A stretch of 64,000 nt of DNA. Source: CBDEGU01 sp965238045 (GTDB taxonomy: Bacteria; Acidobacteriota; Terriglobia; Bryobacterales; UBA6623). Every line of letters begins with the position of its first letter. Positions within the stretch are counted from its first letter, which is position 1. The notes beneath the pieces were generated by a model. It was not told the origin of the DNA and searched no databases. It saw only the letters and a list, made by a program, of their open reading frames with translations. The DNA is taken from the NCBI GenBank assembly GCA_965238045.1, contig CBDEGU010000012.1, positions 310,001 through 374,000 of the forward strand, read 5' to 3'. A program made the translations under genes and the position numbers. Below are positions 41,122-50,947 of the stretch, piece after piece.

Positions 41122-41462
41122 AAGCGATTGCAAAGCCGGCTACCAGCGGGCCGAGCGGGTCAGGGTGGTGACCGCGGGGACGGCAACCCTCGCCGCTCCA
41201 GCCAGAGGGCGGTGGCCGATCCTGTTTCCTCGCGAACCAGCCCGCGGACCAGATGATCCCAATTTCTCACCGCCCGGGCAGCGGGTCGTGCCGTGCACCC
41301 CGCGGGCTGATTTGCTTCGCGCGGCCCGGATGGCCTGGATGCCCGCATGGGACGCTCAGTTTCCCCGGTATACTGTCAGTAGTTTGGGCCGTATGTCTCA
41401 CTCGGCGCTCTTGTCCAGCACGGGCTGCTGGGCGCCGGGACGGGGGCCCGGGCAGTCTCGGC
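41122..41462. other. Intergenic region
   Basis: 340 bp between the UxuA-like gene and the second PSD1 gene. No feature recognised. Confidence 0.35.
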
Positions 41463-43969
41463 ATGTTTTCCTGGCTTGTATCTTTACCGCATCCGGCGCG
41501 GCGAGCGGTCGTTGTTTCGCTGCTGGTTCCATGTTTCGCGACCGCCAGCGACCTGCCGCGGCAAGCCCGCGAGATCCTCAAGACGAACTGTTTCGCCTGC
41601 CATGGCGCCGCGATGCAAATGTCACGGCTGGACCTCCGCACTCGCGACAAGATTCTGCTCGGTGGCGAGCGCGGCCCGGCCGTGACACCCACCAATCTCA
41701 AGCTGAGTTTTCTGTGGAAGTTTGTTACCCAGCGGTCCCAGCCCACGATGCCGCCGGGAAGCAAGTTCCCCGCTGGGGAAATCGAAATCCTGCGCAAGTG
41801 GATACTGGCGGGGGCTCCGTATCCGAAACTCGCCCAAACAGACGAAGAAGCCGAACGGCTCGCAGCGCTAAGAAAACTCGAAGAGCGCCCCATTACTGAG
41901 GAAGAACGCCGGTGGTGGGCTTTTCAGCCGCCCGTCCGCCGCTAGCCGCCCAGCAATGCGCCGAATCCGGTCGACGCTTTCCTGCAGGCGCGGCTCGCCG
42001 AGAAAGGTCTCCGGCCCGCCCCGCCCCGCTGGCCGATGAGCGAACACTCATTCGCCGCGCCTATCTCGATCTGACCGGCCTGCCCCCGTCTCCCGAGCAA
42101 GTCGCCTCTTTCCTCGTGGATGATTCTCCCCGAGCTTTCGACAAAGTCGTCGAGGAACTCCTGGCATCCCCGCATTACGGGGAGCGCTGGGCGCGGCACT
42201 GGCTTGACCTGGTCCACTACGCCGACTCGGGCGGTTACGAACGCGACTTCGACTGGCCGTCGATGTGGCGCTATCGCGACTACGTGGTCCAGGCGTTCAA
42301 CGACGACAAGCCCTATGACCGCTTTATTGTCGAACAGATTGCCGGTGACGAGATCGACCCCGGCAACCCCGACGCCCACATCGCCACCGGCTACTTGCGG
42401 CTCGTGCTGGACAATAACATCAAGGACGAGCGCACGCGCATGGACGAACTCGACGACAACGTCTCCACTACCGCGCTCACGTTTCTCGGCATGACCGTCG
42501 GCTGCGCCCGCTGTCACAACCACAAGTTCGATCCCATCCCGCAGAAAGACTACTACCAGATGCAGGCGGTGTTTTTCTCGACGAAGGAGAATGATTATCC
42601 GCTGGTCCCCGATCGAGTCGTTCGCCAGTATGAGGATGCCCTCAAGGCGATTGCCGGCGAGCAAAAGCCGCTCCGGGAGCGCATCGCGAAGATCGAAGCG
42701 CCTTACCGCGAGCAGCTCTTCGAGATCAAGCTCGATGCGCTGCCGGCCTACTATCGCCAGGCGTGGGAGACCCCGGTCGAGAAGCGCACCGAAGGCCCGC
42801 GGCTCAACGCTCGCCAGGTCCAGGCGCTGCCGCGGCAGATCCGGGCCGGCGAGATCCTCGCCCGCATGACGGCAAGCGAGAAAACCGAGCACGAACAACT
42901 GAGCCTCGATATCGAGCAGCTCAATGCCGGGCGTCCCAAAGCCTACGCCACGGCTCGCACGGTGAGCGAGGAAAGCGCCGCCGCGCTGCCGTCCTATTTT
43001 CTTCATCGGGGCGATCCCGGCTCGAAGGGCTCGCCCATGCGTCCCGGCGTACTGAGCGTGGCCGCCTGGCGGCAGGTCTCCTTCACCGCGCCGCCAGCCG
43101 GGGCTGCTACGAGCCACCGCCGGCGCCAGTTCGCCGAGTGGATTGCCTCGGAGGGGAACCCGCTCACCGCCCGTGTGATGGTAAACCGCCTCTGGCAGCA
43201 CCATTTCGGGGAAGGCATCGTCGGCTCGGCGAGCAACTTCGGCAAAACAGGCGAGCGCCCCTCGCACCCGCAACTTCTCGACTGGCTGGCCACGGAATTC
43301 ACACGCTCGGGCTGGAGCGTTAAGCACATGCACCGTCTGATGCTTCAAAGCCAGGCTTATCGGCGATCGTCCGACGACATGGAAGCGAACCTCACCGCCG
43401 ATCCGGAGAACCGTCTGTTCTGGCGCATGCCGAGAAAACGGCTCGAAGCCGAGATCCTGCGCGACCAGATCCTTGCCGTCGCCGGAACCCTGAACCGCAC
43501 TTTGGGCGGACCCGCCATCCGGCCCTATATTGACCCCGACCTTTGGCAGTCCTCCACTTCTCGCGTCTGGAACGGCAAACCCGTCGGTGACCGCGAGACT
43601 TGGCGCCGCGGCGTCTACGTCTTTTTGAAGCGCTCGATTCGCTACCCGATGTTCGAAGCCTTCGATCAGCCCGACATGGCCGGACACTGCTCGCGCCGCG
43701 CCGACTCGACGGTCGCCCCGCAAGCGCTGCTGCTGATGAACAACGCCGAGGTTCTGTTGCAAGCGAAGTTCTTCGCGGGGCGTCTGACGCAGGAAGCGGG
43801 CCCGGACCCGGAGGCACAAGTCACCCTCGCCTTTGTACTGGCCCTCGCCCGGCCTCCCAGCACGGCGGAAAAGCGCCAAGCCCTCGCCTTCCTGCAAGCA
43901 AGTCCCACCGGGCTGGTCGACTTCTGCCAAACGCTATTCAACCTGAACGAGTTCGTCTACCGGCCGTAG
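41463..43969 (+). pseudogene. PSD1-type DUF1549/DUF1553 protein, broken by TAG and a 5-bp duplication
   Basis: From ATG 41463: signal-like start (RRAVVVSLLVPCFATASDLP), cytochrome motif CFACHGAAMQMSRLDLRTRD, then WWAFQPPVRR followed by TAG (41943-41945). The frame continues PPSNAPNPVDAFLQARLAEKGLRPAP, then shifts near 42030 at GCCCCGCCCC; deleting one 5-bp copy restores the expected RPAPLADERTLIRRAYLDLTGLPP. The rest is intact: DUF1549 with LGMTVGCARCHNHKFDPIPQKDYY, DUF1553 with RVMVNRLWQHHFGEGIV and LEAEILRDQIL, ending at 43969. Two lesions in one gene argue for decay. The lower part could only be made from an internal start. Confidence 0.85.
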
Positions 43970-44056
43970 GGCCGGCTTTCCAGCCGCTTCCCCTGGCTTG
44001 CCTCTCGACAGGTATGTCTACTGGCTTTGAGGGTTGGCGTGGTATTGTGATGAGCT

Positions 44057-44929
44057 ATGACGCGCGCTTGGACGACACTCGGCGTTGTGGCTTCCAGCGA
44101 GTTGACCGATGCCCGGTTGCAGCTTCATCATGCCGCGCAGATTGTATCCTCTGCCGGATTTACGTTTGTCGCGCCGCGAGAGGACTTCAGCCACAGCAGT
44201 ATGGAGTGGTCCAGTTCGCTGGGCGCGCTGGTGAGCCGGCCATCTGGAGGCGGAGTCGCTTTCCGCGCGGCTCTGGCCGTTGGTGACCTTCGGCTTCTCC
44301 TGCTTGAGGGAAAGGGTTCGGATCGGATTGCCGCCGAGTACGAGCTTGCCGGCCACACGATCGATCAAGCATATTCGTGGCTCCAGCAGGCCATTGAGGA
44401 TTTCACCAAAACTCCCCTTGCCGCCGGGCTGGTCCGGCCACCCCACAAGATCCCCCAGCACCGGGTCGGCGGCGGTCAGTTGTTCTCATCCGACCCCGGC
44501 GAGACCTTTGAGGAGTGGGCGAGATGGTTTGACAACTCGGCAGGCGTGCTCTGGGATATCCAGGAGGTCACGGCCCATGCCTCGCCAGTGCGATGCTGGC
44601 CCCATCATTTCGACATCGCCACGCTGGTCCAGCTCGAGCCCGGCAACGACCCGGAATCAGGGGCGTCGATTGGAATCGGCATGTCGCCGGGCGATGCCGA
44701 CTACTCCGAGCCGTATTTCTACGTTACGCCCTGGCCCCACCCCCAGGAGCCCCGCTTGCCGCCGCTGGAGGGAGGCGGCGAGTGGCACGCCGACGGCTGG
44801 CTGGGGGCAGTACTGACCGCGGCCGCTCTTGCCGAGGACGGCGACGATCAGCAATTCAATCGTGTTGCCTCGTTTTTGGCATCGGCCAGCCAGGCCTGCC
44901 GAGAGTTAATGGGAGTCGAGCCGTCTTGA
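44057..44929 (+). CDS. Uncharacterised 290-residue protein
   Basis: No family is recognised with certainty. It is soluble, without signal or membrane segments. Possible landmarks are RPPHKIPQHRVGGGQLFS, WPHHFDIATLVQLEP, SIGIGMSPGDADYSEPYFYVTPWPHP and GGGEWHADGWLGAVLTAAAL, rich in conserved-looking His, Trp and Asp, which would suit an enzyme active site. Full-length frame with uniform codon use supports it as real. A small palindrome-like GCCGGCTTTCCAGCCGC (43971-43987) lies between the PSD1 stop and its start. No strong ribosome site was seen. Confidence 0.7.
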   Translation: MTRAWTTLGVVASSELTDARLQLHHAAQIVSSAGFTFVAPREDFSHSSMEWSSSLGALVSRPSGGGVAFRAALAVGDLRLLLLEGKGSDRIAAEYELAGHTIDQAYSWLQQAIEDFTKTPLAAGLVRPPHKIPQHRVGGGQLFSSDPGETFEEWARWFDNSAGVLWDIQEVTAHASPVRCWPHHFDIATLVQLEPGNDPESGASIGIGMSPGDADYSEPYFYVTPWPHPQEPRLPPLEGGGEWHADGWLGAVLTAAALAEDGDDQQFNRVASFLASASQACRELMGVEPS

Positions 44930-44982
44930 GCGAACTGGCGGACTGAAACCTGTCTGGAGAACGAGAAGCGGAAGTGGCCCTA

Positions 44983-45354
44983 TCAGTGAGTGAGAGTCTC
45001 GACCGGTATCTGTGCGCGCACGTCGTCCACCCGCTCCAATTCGCTGGATTCGCGAAGCCGCGACAGCATGGCGAGGTACTGTTCGGAGGCTTCGGTTTTC
45101 GGCTGAACTTGCATGTGGTTCGGCCCGCGATCCGCTTCAGCATGCCGCTGTGAACTCCGGCAAGTAAGCCACACCAGGGCCAGCCCGGCAAAGAACAGCA
45201 GTCCCGCGAGCACGAAATTTGGCAACCACCCGGAAATCACGCTCAGTGGCGCCCAACCCATTTCTCGGTCTCCGAGCAGAAAAAGCACCGTGGCTAGCGC
45301 CAGGCAGAGGGAACCGGAAACAATCGAGAGCGGCCGTGAAATTGAGTGTGGCAT
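44983..45354 (-). CDS. Uncharacterised 123-residue membrane protein
   Basis: Two predicted membrane segments (LSIVSGSLCLALATVLFLL and FVLAGLLFFAGLALVWLTC) followed by a charged cytosolic tail of about 50 residues (SEQYLAMLSRLRESSELERVDDVRAQ). The pattern is protein-like, but no ribosome site was seen before the ATG and no family is known. A chance frame is less likely given the clean hydrophobic pattern. Confidence 0.5.
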   Translation of the reverse strand: MPHSISRPLSIVSGSLCLALATVLFLLGDREMGWAPLSVISGWLPNFVLAGLLFFAGLALVWLTCRSSQRHAEADRGPNHMQVQPKTEASEQYLAMLSRLRESSELERVDDVRAQIPVETLTH

Positions 45355-45638
45355 AAATAGGTAAAGAGATACCGCTCACCTCCAGCGGGAGGCGGCGACG
45401 GCTCAAATGTTTGTTACTTGCCCCTAATACATATGTATTCGTCGATCTGCGCACTAGGAGTTTAGGCTAAATCACCTAAGCATACTTTACGTAAGCCAGT
45501 TGGTACTCATGGCCCAGAGTTGGGACTATAGTACTGGCTGCTGTCCTTTCTGGAATCGAGGTCCTTTTAGGTGAATGGCTCTTTCGCCGCCGGCCGACCC
45601 GCATCTTCGCAGCGGGACGCCGCATTGAGGAAAAACAG

Positions 45639-46817
45639 ATGAACAACACGGCCGACATCGTCGTCATAGGAGGCGGCGTCATGGGGACGAGCATCGCCTT
45701 CGAGCTTGGGCGGCGGAAGGCGGGTTCGGTCGTGGTCCTTGAGAAATCGTTCCTCGGCGCCGGCTCCAGCGGCCAATCAGGAGCGAACATCCGGCGGCAC
45801 TACTCCCACCCGCTCACCGCGGACATGGCTCAATTCGGACTGCGGATGTTTGAGAATTTTCCGGAAGTCGTCGGGGGCCCCAGCGTCTTTACCCGCACCG
45901 GAATGGTGGTTGTGATGCCGCAAAAGGACCGCCGGCGCCTGGAAGCGACCATCGCCTTGCAGCATCGGTTGGGAATTCAGGTCAGCCTCGTTTCCAGAGA
46001 GGAACTCTCGTCCATCGACCCCAACGCCGGTCTTGCCGATGACGAGGTCGCCGCCTATGAGCCCGAGGCGGGATACTGCGATCCGGCACAGGTCATGGCT
46101 TCGTTCGCGGCGGCGGCGCGCGAGCGCGGTGTCGAGATCCGTGAGGGGAGCGAGGCGACGGGCATCATGCTCGATGACGGAAGGGTCAGCGGCGTAGCGA
46201 GCGCCGCGGGAGTCATCTCGACCCGAACCGTCATCATCGCGGCGGGAGCGTGGGCATCGTCACTCGCGGCGAAGGTTGGCGCCGAGCTGCCGGTCAAGCC
46301 TTGCCGGGTTCAGGTGGCGCTGCTTCGCCGGCCGCCGGAGATGGTCCGGGATCATCCGCTCTACGCCGACTACACGAATCAGATCTATTTCAAGAGGCTG
46401 CCCGGAGGACTCGTTCATGTGGGGAACATCGACACGCGGGAGGAAAACGCGGAAGTTGACCCTGATAATTTCCCCGCTACCGCCGACCGAGAATTCCCGC
46501 GGGAAATGAAGGCGAAGTTGATCCGCCGCTATAGCGGCATGAAGCGCAGTACCGGGCGGGGCGGTTACAGTGCTTTGTATGCGGTGACTCCGGACTGGCA
46601 CCCGGTGATCGATCACCTGCCGGGTGTGGAGGGCGCGATCTGCGCGGCCGGATTCAGCGGACATGGGTTCAAGCTGGCGCCGGCCACCGGCAAGCTGGTT
46701 GGGGAACTTGCTCTCGACGGCACGGCCACGACGTTCGACATCGCCCCGCTGCGCGCATCCCGCTATGACGAAGGAGACCTGTTTGGTTCCGGCGCATCGG
46801 CCTCGGTGATGGGCTGA
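45639..46817 (+). CDS. FAD-dependent oxidoreductase (DAO family, sarcosine oxidase beta-like)
   Basis: 392 residues, cytosolic. The dinucleotide fold starts at ADIVVIGGGVMGTSIAFELGRR, followed by VLEKSFLGAGSSGQSGANIRRHY, typical of D-amino acid oxidase/sarcosine oxidase-like flavoproteins. The C-terminal FAD contact reads TPDWHPVIDHLPGVEGAICAAGFSGHGFKLAPATGKLVGELAL. GAGG precedes the ATG at 8 nt. It should oxidise a secondary or primary amine or amino acid; the substrate cannot be inferred, and no partner subunits are near. Confidence 0.9.
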   Translation: MNNTADIVVIGGGVMGTSIAFELGRRKAGSVVVLEKSFLGAGSSGQSGANIRRHYSHPLTADMAQFGLRMFENFPEVVGGPSVFTRTGMVVVMPQKDRRRLEATIALQHRLGIQVSLVSREELSSIDPNAGLADDEVAAYEPEAGYCDPAQVMASFAAAARERGVEIREGSEATGIMLDDGRVSGVASAAGVISTRTVIIAAGAWASSLAAKVGAELPVKPCRVQVALLRRPPEMVRDHPLYADYTNQIYFKRLPGGLVHVGNIDTREENAEVDPDNFPATADREFPREMKAKLIRRYSGMKRSTGRGGYSALYAVTPDWHPVIDHLPGVEGAICAAGFSGHGFKLAPATGKLVGELALDGTATTFDIAPLRASRYDEGDLFGSGASASVMG

Positions 46818-46954
46818 ACGGAAGGCTGTTTGGCAGGGCCTGAGCGGCCCGCGGCAGGGGGCCCGCCGGCCACCGAGACTCGCATTGTCCTGGGGCCGTC
46901 TCCCGGCGGATGGTCTCAGCGAAACGAGGCGGGAAGCCACCATCGCTTTCGGAG

Positions 46955-48475
46955 TCAAGAGACGCGCGCGATGACTTTGCGCTGGCTCTGATGCTGTTCG
47001 GCATAGCGGTTCGAGGCGCGCCGAAGCGCCAGAAGACTCTTGGAAACGCTGGCCTGACTCGGTTCGCCCGACTTGTGATTGTGATAGACCTTCGAGGTGT
47101 AGTCGGAGATCTGGCCGATCTCGAGTTCATGATGAATTTCGCGAATACCGCTCGCGAGTGACATCTCACATTCAAATCCGAGGCGGGCGCGGATTTTTTC
47201 GAACGAAACACGGTAGTTGCGGATATCGGTGTTGGATTCGCGCTGCACCTCCACATGGGGCATGAGTCGGCGGATCGTCGCGCCCACATCTTCCAGGTGG
47301 TGATTCAGGATTTCGGAGCCGACATTGAATATCTCTCCGCTAACGGCCTCCAGCGGAGCCTCGAGCATCAAATGAAACGCCCTCGAAATATCTCTGGTGT
47401 GCACGAATGGGCGCTACTGCTCTTGGTTGTAGATGACGATCTTATTTTCAAAAAACGCCTTTCCGATCAGCAGGTTCACGACCAGGTCGAATCGGGGGCG
47501 GTGCGACCAGCCAAAGGCCGTCCCAAGCCGCAGGATCGTGGGATGGAAGTGGGCGCCGCGGCAAGTCAGCAGGATCTGTTCGGAATCGATCTTGGTCGCT
47601 GCGTAGAGCGACACCGGATTCAGGTCCGATTTTTCGTCGACCACCTCGTCGCTGGCCCCGTAGACGCTGCAGGTCGAAGCGAAGAGAAAGCGGGATACTC
47701 CGTAACCCTTGCAGACATCGGCAACCAGCGCCGTCGCCGCATAGTTCGTTTCGAGCGTAGTCTCTTCGTCAGCGGCGCACGCCGGGTCGCCCACGATCGC
47801 TCCCAGATGAATCACGGCGTCCATACCGCGGACGGCATGGATCACCGCGTCCACATGACGGAAGTCCCCGCGAAACAACTCAAACCGGGGGTGAGAATAC
47901 AACTCGGCGATCGGCGCCTTGCCGAATAGCAGCAGGTCCAGCACCCGCACTTGGTAACCCGCTTCGAGCAGTCGCCGTGCCAGCACGCTGCCGATGTAGC
48001 CGGCGCCGCCGATCAGCAGCACTTTCTCCACTGGTTTCTTGAGCGCGGGACGTTTCCGCCGCACGTGAAAACGCTCGGTCACCAGCCACTTGACTGTGCG
48101 GGCCCCCAGGCAGCCTGTCAAGTTCAGGGCGCAGGCTACCGCCAGAACCGGAGCCGCCGTTGCGAGCGAAGCAGGTTCGAGAAAGAGATGGACCAGTAGC
48201 GCCACTCCATAGGACGCCACGACCGACAAAGTGATTGCCGCCGCCTTCCGGCGCGCGGCCGGGGCCGGTTTTTTGCGATAAACCCCAGCGGCCAGCAGCA
48301 GCGGCACTAGAAGCAGGCCGGGCAGCAAAATCGAGTGCGCCAGCAGCTCGCTATGCTGGCGGATGACCTCCCCCGCATTCACCTCGTGCCCTCCGTCGAG
48401 GGCGATCAGCAGACTTCCGGCGACGCACGCCGCCAGGGAAATCATCGTAATGAAACTATCGGCCAATGCACGCAC
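46955..48475 (-). pseudogene. Membrane-anchored NAD-dependent epimerase, split by in-frame TAG
   Basis: Starts at GTG 48475. About 150 residues with four hydrophobic segments (MISLAACVAGSLLIAL, ILLPGLLLVPLLLAAGVY, ITLSVVASYGVALLVHLFL, VLAVACALNLTGCLG) precede an extended SDR/epimerase domain. That domain has VLLIGGAGYIGSVLARRLLEAG, AVIHLGAIVGDPACA, STCSVYGA and SLYAATKIDSEQ (YxxxK with Ala-Ala). At 47414-47416 a TAG interrupts IYNQEQ(*)RPFVHTRDISRAF, where relatives carry Trp (QWRPFVHV). The frame then continues in phase with HLMLEAPLEAVSGEIFNVGSE to 46955. It would change a nucleotide sugar at the membrane. The fusion of a four-helix anchor with an epimerase is unusual; CapD-like proteins are a comparison, not a match. 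Confidence 0.78.
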
Positions 48476-48787
48476 GAATCGGAAACCTCGCGGGAGATCA
48501 CCACTCCGGTCTCCGGTGCGGCCGACCGGCGCGATGAGAGGCCTCCATCCAGTGAGAACCTCTGACAGGTAATCGTCACTTCCGCGGAATTTCTTAGCCG
48601 TCGCGCCCGCGCGAAAGAAAGCGCCCCGGGCGGAATCGCCGTGCGCGCTGAAAATAGAAGTGAACGTTTCTTCCCAGAAAGCAACTCCCCGTTGTGAACG
48701 AACGGACCGTCATGAGACACCAGCGATAAAGCACAACGAACGTCCCGGCGAGCGGACCATCGCGTCCGGCCGTTAGAATGATCGGAG

Positions 48788-49669
48788 ATGGATGGAGTAC
48801 TGATTCTCGACAAGCCCCAGGGGATTTCCTCTCATGACGCCGTGCGCGAGATCCGCCGTTTGTGCGGGATCAAGCGCGTCGGGCATCTGGGGACCCTCGA
48901 CCCGCTCGCGACCGGAGTCCTGCCCCTGGTCGTGGGACGCACCACGAGGTTGTCTCAATTCTTTCTGGGACACGACCGGGCCTACGAAGCGGAAATCCGG
49001 TTCGGTTACGCCACCGACACCTACGACGCCCGCGGCGAACGAGTGAGCGAGCCGGCCGACGTTGAGCTGTCCGCGGATCAGATCGAGGCTTTGCTCAAGG
49101 ACTTCCGGGGCCGGTTTGCGCAGACTCCTCCGCCGGTTTCGGCTAAGAAAGTCGGCGGCGTGCCAGCTTACAAGTTCGCGCGAAAGAAGCAGCCCGTGCG
49201 TCTTGAGCCGGTCGAGATCGAGGTCTACGAATTTTCGCTGCTCGCGGTGGAGGGATCTCTGGCGCGCGTGCGCGTGCGGTGCTCGGCGGGAACCTATGTT
49301 CGTTCGCTGGCGCATGATCTGGGACACAAGCTGGGCACGGGTGCTCATGTGGAATCTCTTCGCCGTACGGCGATGGGCGCTTTCACGATCGAGAGCGCTC
49401 ACACTCTCGCTGAACTCGAGTCGTTGCGTTCGGAGAACCGCCTCGGCGAGGCCTTCGTCGCGGCCGAGAAGGTGCTGCCCGAGATACCGGTCGAGCGAGT
49501 GGACGAGGCAACGGCGGCGCTCATTCAGCATGGCCGCGACTTCCGCGTGTCGGCGTTTGGGAATCGCCGCGGGGCGAAACGCGTCAAGGCCGTCGATCCG
49601 CAGGGCCGGCTCATCGCCATCGGCGAAGCGAAGCTGCCGCTGGTCTATCATCCGATCGTCGTGCTGTGA
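48788..49669 (+). CDS. truB: tRNA pseudouridine-55 synthase TruB
   Basis: 293 residues. It makes pseudouridine 55 in the T-loop of tRNAs. The N-terminal LILDKPQGISSHDAVREIRR and catalytic VGHLGTLDPLATGVLPL (Asp38) are standard. FLGHDRAYEAEIRFGYATDTYD and TPPPVSAKKVGGVPAYKFARK also match, with VRVRCSAGTYVRSLAHDLG near the middle. The C-terminal about 60 residues form the PUA-like end. GGAG is 5 nt before the ATG. The 312-bp gap to the divergent epimerase gene showed no other feature. Confidence 0.97.
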   Translation: MDGVLILDKPQGISSHDAVREIRRLCGIKRVGHLGTLDPLATGVLPLVVGRTTRLSQFFLGHDRAYEAEIRFGYATDTYDARGERVSEPADVELSADQIEALLKDFRGRFAQTPPPVSAKKVGGVPAYKFARKKQPVRLEPVEIEVYEFSLLAVEGSLARVRVRCSAGTYVRSLAHDLGHKLGTGAHVESLRRTAMGAFTIESAHTLAELESLRSENRLGEAFVAAEKVLPEIPVERVDEATAALIQHGRDFRVSAFGNRRGAKRVKAVDPQGRLIAIGEAKLPLVYHPIVVL

Positions 49670-49770
49670 GGCGCGGCCCGCTTCGACCGGCGGGACGCAA
49701 TCGGGCGGACGGGCAGCATGTTGGCGCCCGGTGCGCGCCGAGACCCCGGCAGAGGCTACGACCGCGTCTC

Positions 49771-50853
49771 ATGTTGAAGATTCCGTCAGGCTTCCGAACA
49801 AATCCGGCGATGCCACTGGCCGTGTTTGTCGCGCTGGCGATGCTCGCCCTCGGCTGTTCCTCGAAGCCCGAAGTCCGGCAGCGCGAGATCGCTCACGCGT
49901 CGAGAAACGGCGCCGGCTTGCGGGCCGAACTGAAGCCCAACGCCGCTGTCGTGGCGACCCTCGATCTCGGCGAGCCGGTTGAAGTGATGGAACGCAGGCG
50001 CCGCTTCGTCAAGGTTCGAACCATGGATGGGATTGAGGGATGGACCCGCGATACCCGCCTGGCGACACCCGAACTTCGGGAGATGATTCGACAACTGCGC
50101 CACCAGACAGAGACAGACTCTTCCCAGGGCATCTATCACGCGCTCTATACGCTGAACGTTCATTTGGAGCCCTATCGCTGGTCGCACACGATCTATCAAC
50201 TCACCGAGGATGAGCCGGTCGACCTGCTTCGCCATCGTCTGGTTGACCGCATCCCCCGCCAGCCCGAGCCAGGCAAGCCGCCGCCGGCTCCGACCGGGCT
50301 CGACGACTGGACTCTCGTGCGTCTCGCCGACGGCCAGGCCGGCTGGGTGCTTGCCACCGGGCTCTACTCGGCGATTCCGGATGAGGTAAAGCAGTTCGCC
50401 GAGCGGCGGCGGATCACGTCCTATGCTCGTCTGGGAGTGGTGGACGACCCGCGCCAGCCCCAACCCAAGGTCACCTGGCTCTGGACACAACTTAGCCGCG
50501 GCAAACAGTCTCATGATTTCGATCTCGTTCGCGTCTTTCGCTGGAACCGGCGGCGCCGCGCCTATCGAACGATCAAGCTAGAACGGGGTCTCACCGGATA
50601 CCTCCCGGTCAAGATTGAGCGGAGTCTGAAAACCCCCCGCGGCACCGGGCCCGGTTTTACGATTACGGTTGCGACGGACGGGAAACTCGTTGAAAGAACC
50701 TATGTGCTGTTGGATGATCGCGTCCGGAGAATCGGCGAAGAAGCGGCCGGGGCGAGGCCGGTTCCGGTTCAGTTAGTCAAACCCAAACCGCCGGCCCAGC
50801 CGCCGCCCAGCCTGCTTGAGCGCCTGCTGCACTGGGGCCGGCCGGACCGTTAG
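49771..50853 (+). CDS. SH3-domain lipoprotein
   Basis: 360 residues from ATG 49771; the frame is open to 49666, but the signal sequence begins at PLAVFVALAMLALGC. LALGC is a lipobox, so Cys29 would be lipidated and the protein anchored to a membrane. A bacterial SH3 domain covers about residues 38-93 (AHASRNGAGLRAELKPNAAVVATLDLGEPVEVMERRRRFVKVRT, GIEGWTRDT), usually binding cell-wall or proteins. A second SH3-like stretch with DGQAGWVLATGLY follows at about 180-200. Domains beyond are unknown. Neighbours truB and hemE are unrelated housekeeping genes. Confidence 0.8.
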   Translation: MLKIPSGFRTNPAMPLAVFVALAMLALGCSSKPEVRQREIAHASRNGAGLRAELKPNAAVVATLDLGEPVEVMERRRRFVKVRTMDGIEGWTRDTRLATPELREMIRQLRHQTETDSSQGIYHALYTLNVHLEPYRWSHTIYQLTEDEPVDLLRHRLVDRIPRQPEPGKPPPAPTGLDDWTLVRLADGQAGWVLATGLYSAIPDEVKQFAERRRITSYARLGVVDDPRQPQPKVTWLWTQLSRGKQSHDFDLVRVFRWNRRRRAYRTIKLERGLTGYLPVKIERSLKTPRGTGPGFTITVATDGKLVERTYVLLDDRVRRIGEEAAGARPVPVQLVKPKPPAQPPPSLLERLLHWGRPDR

Positions 50854-50947
50854 GAGGCGATCGGGCCGGCACCTGGCATAAGGCGGACCCGATGCGCAAG
50901 CGCCGACCCGCGGGCGTTTTCAAAAGTCCCCTTGATATAGTCAATAA

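Noticed and set aside
43970..43987. REP-like palindrome after the second PSD1 gene
   Set aside because: Similar in sequence to the arms of the 6304-6443 element (GGCTTTCCAGCC), but the stem is only about 5 bp and it occurs once; not enough to call an element.
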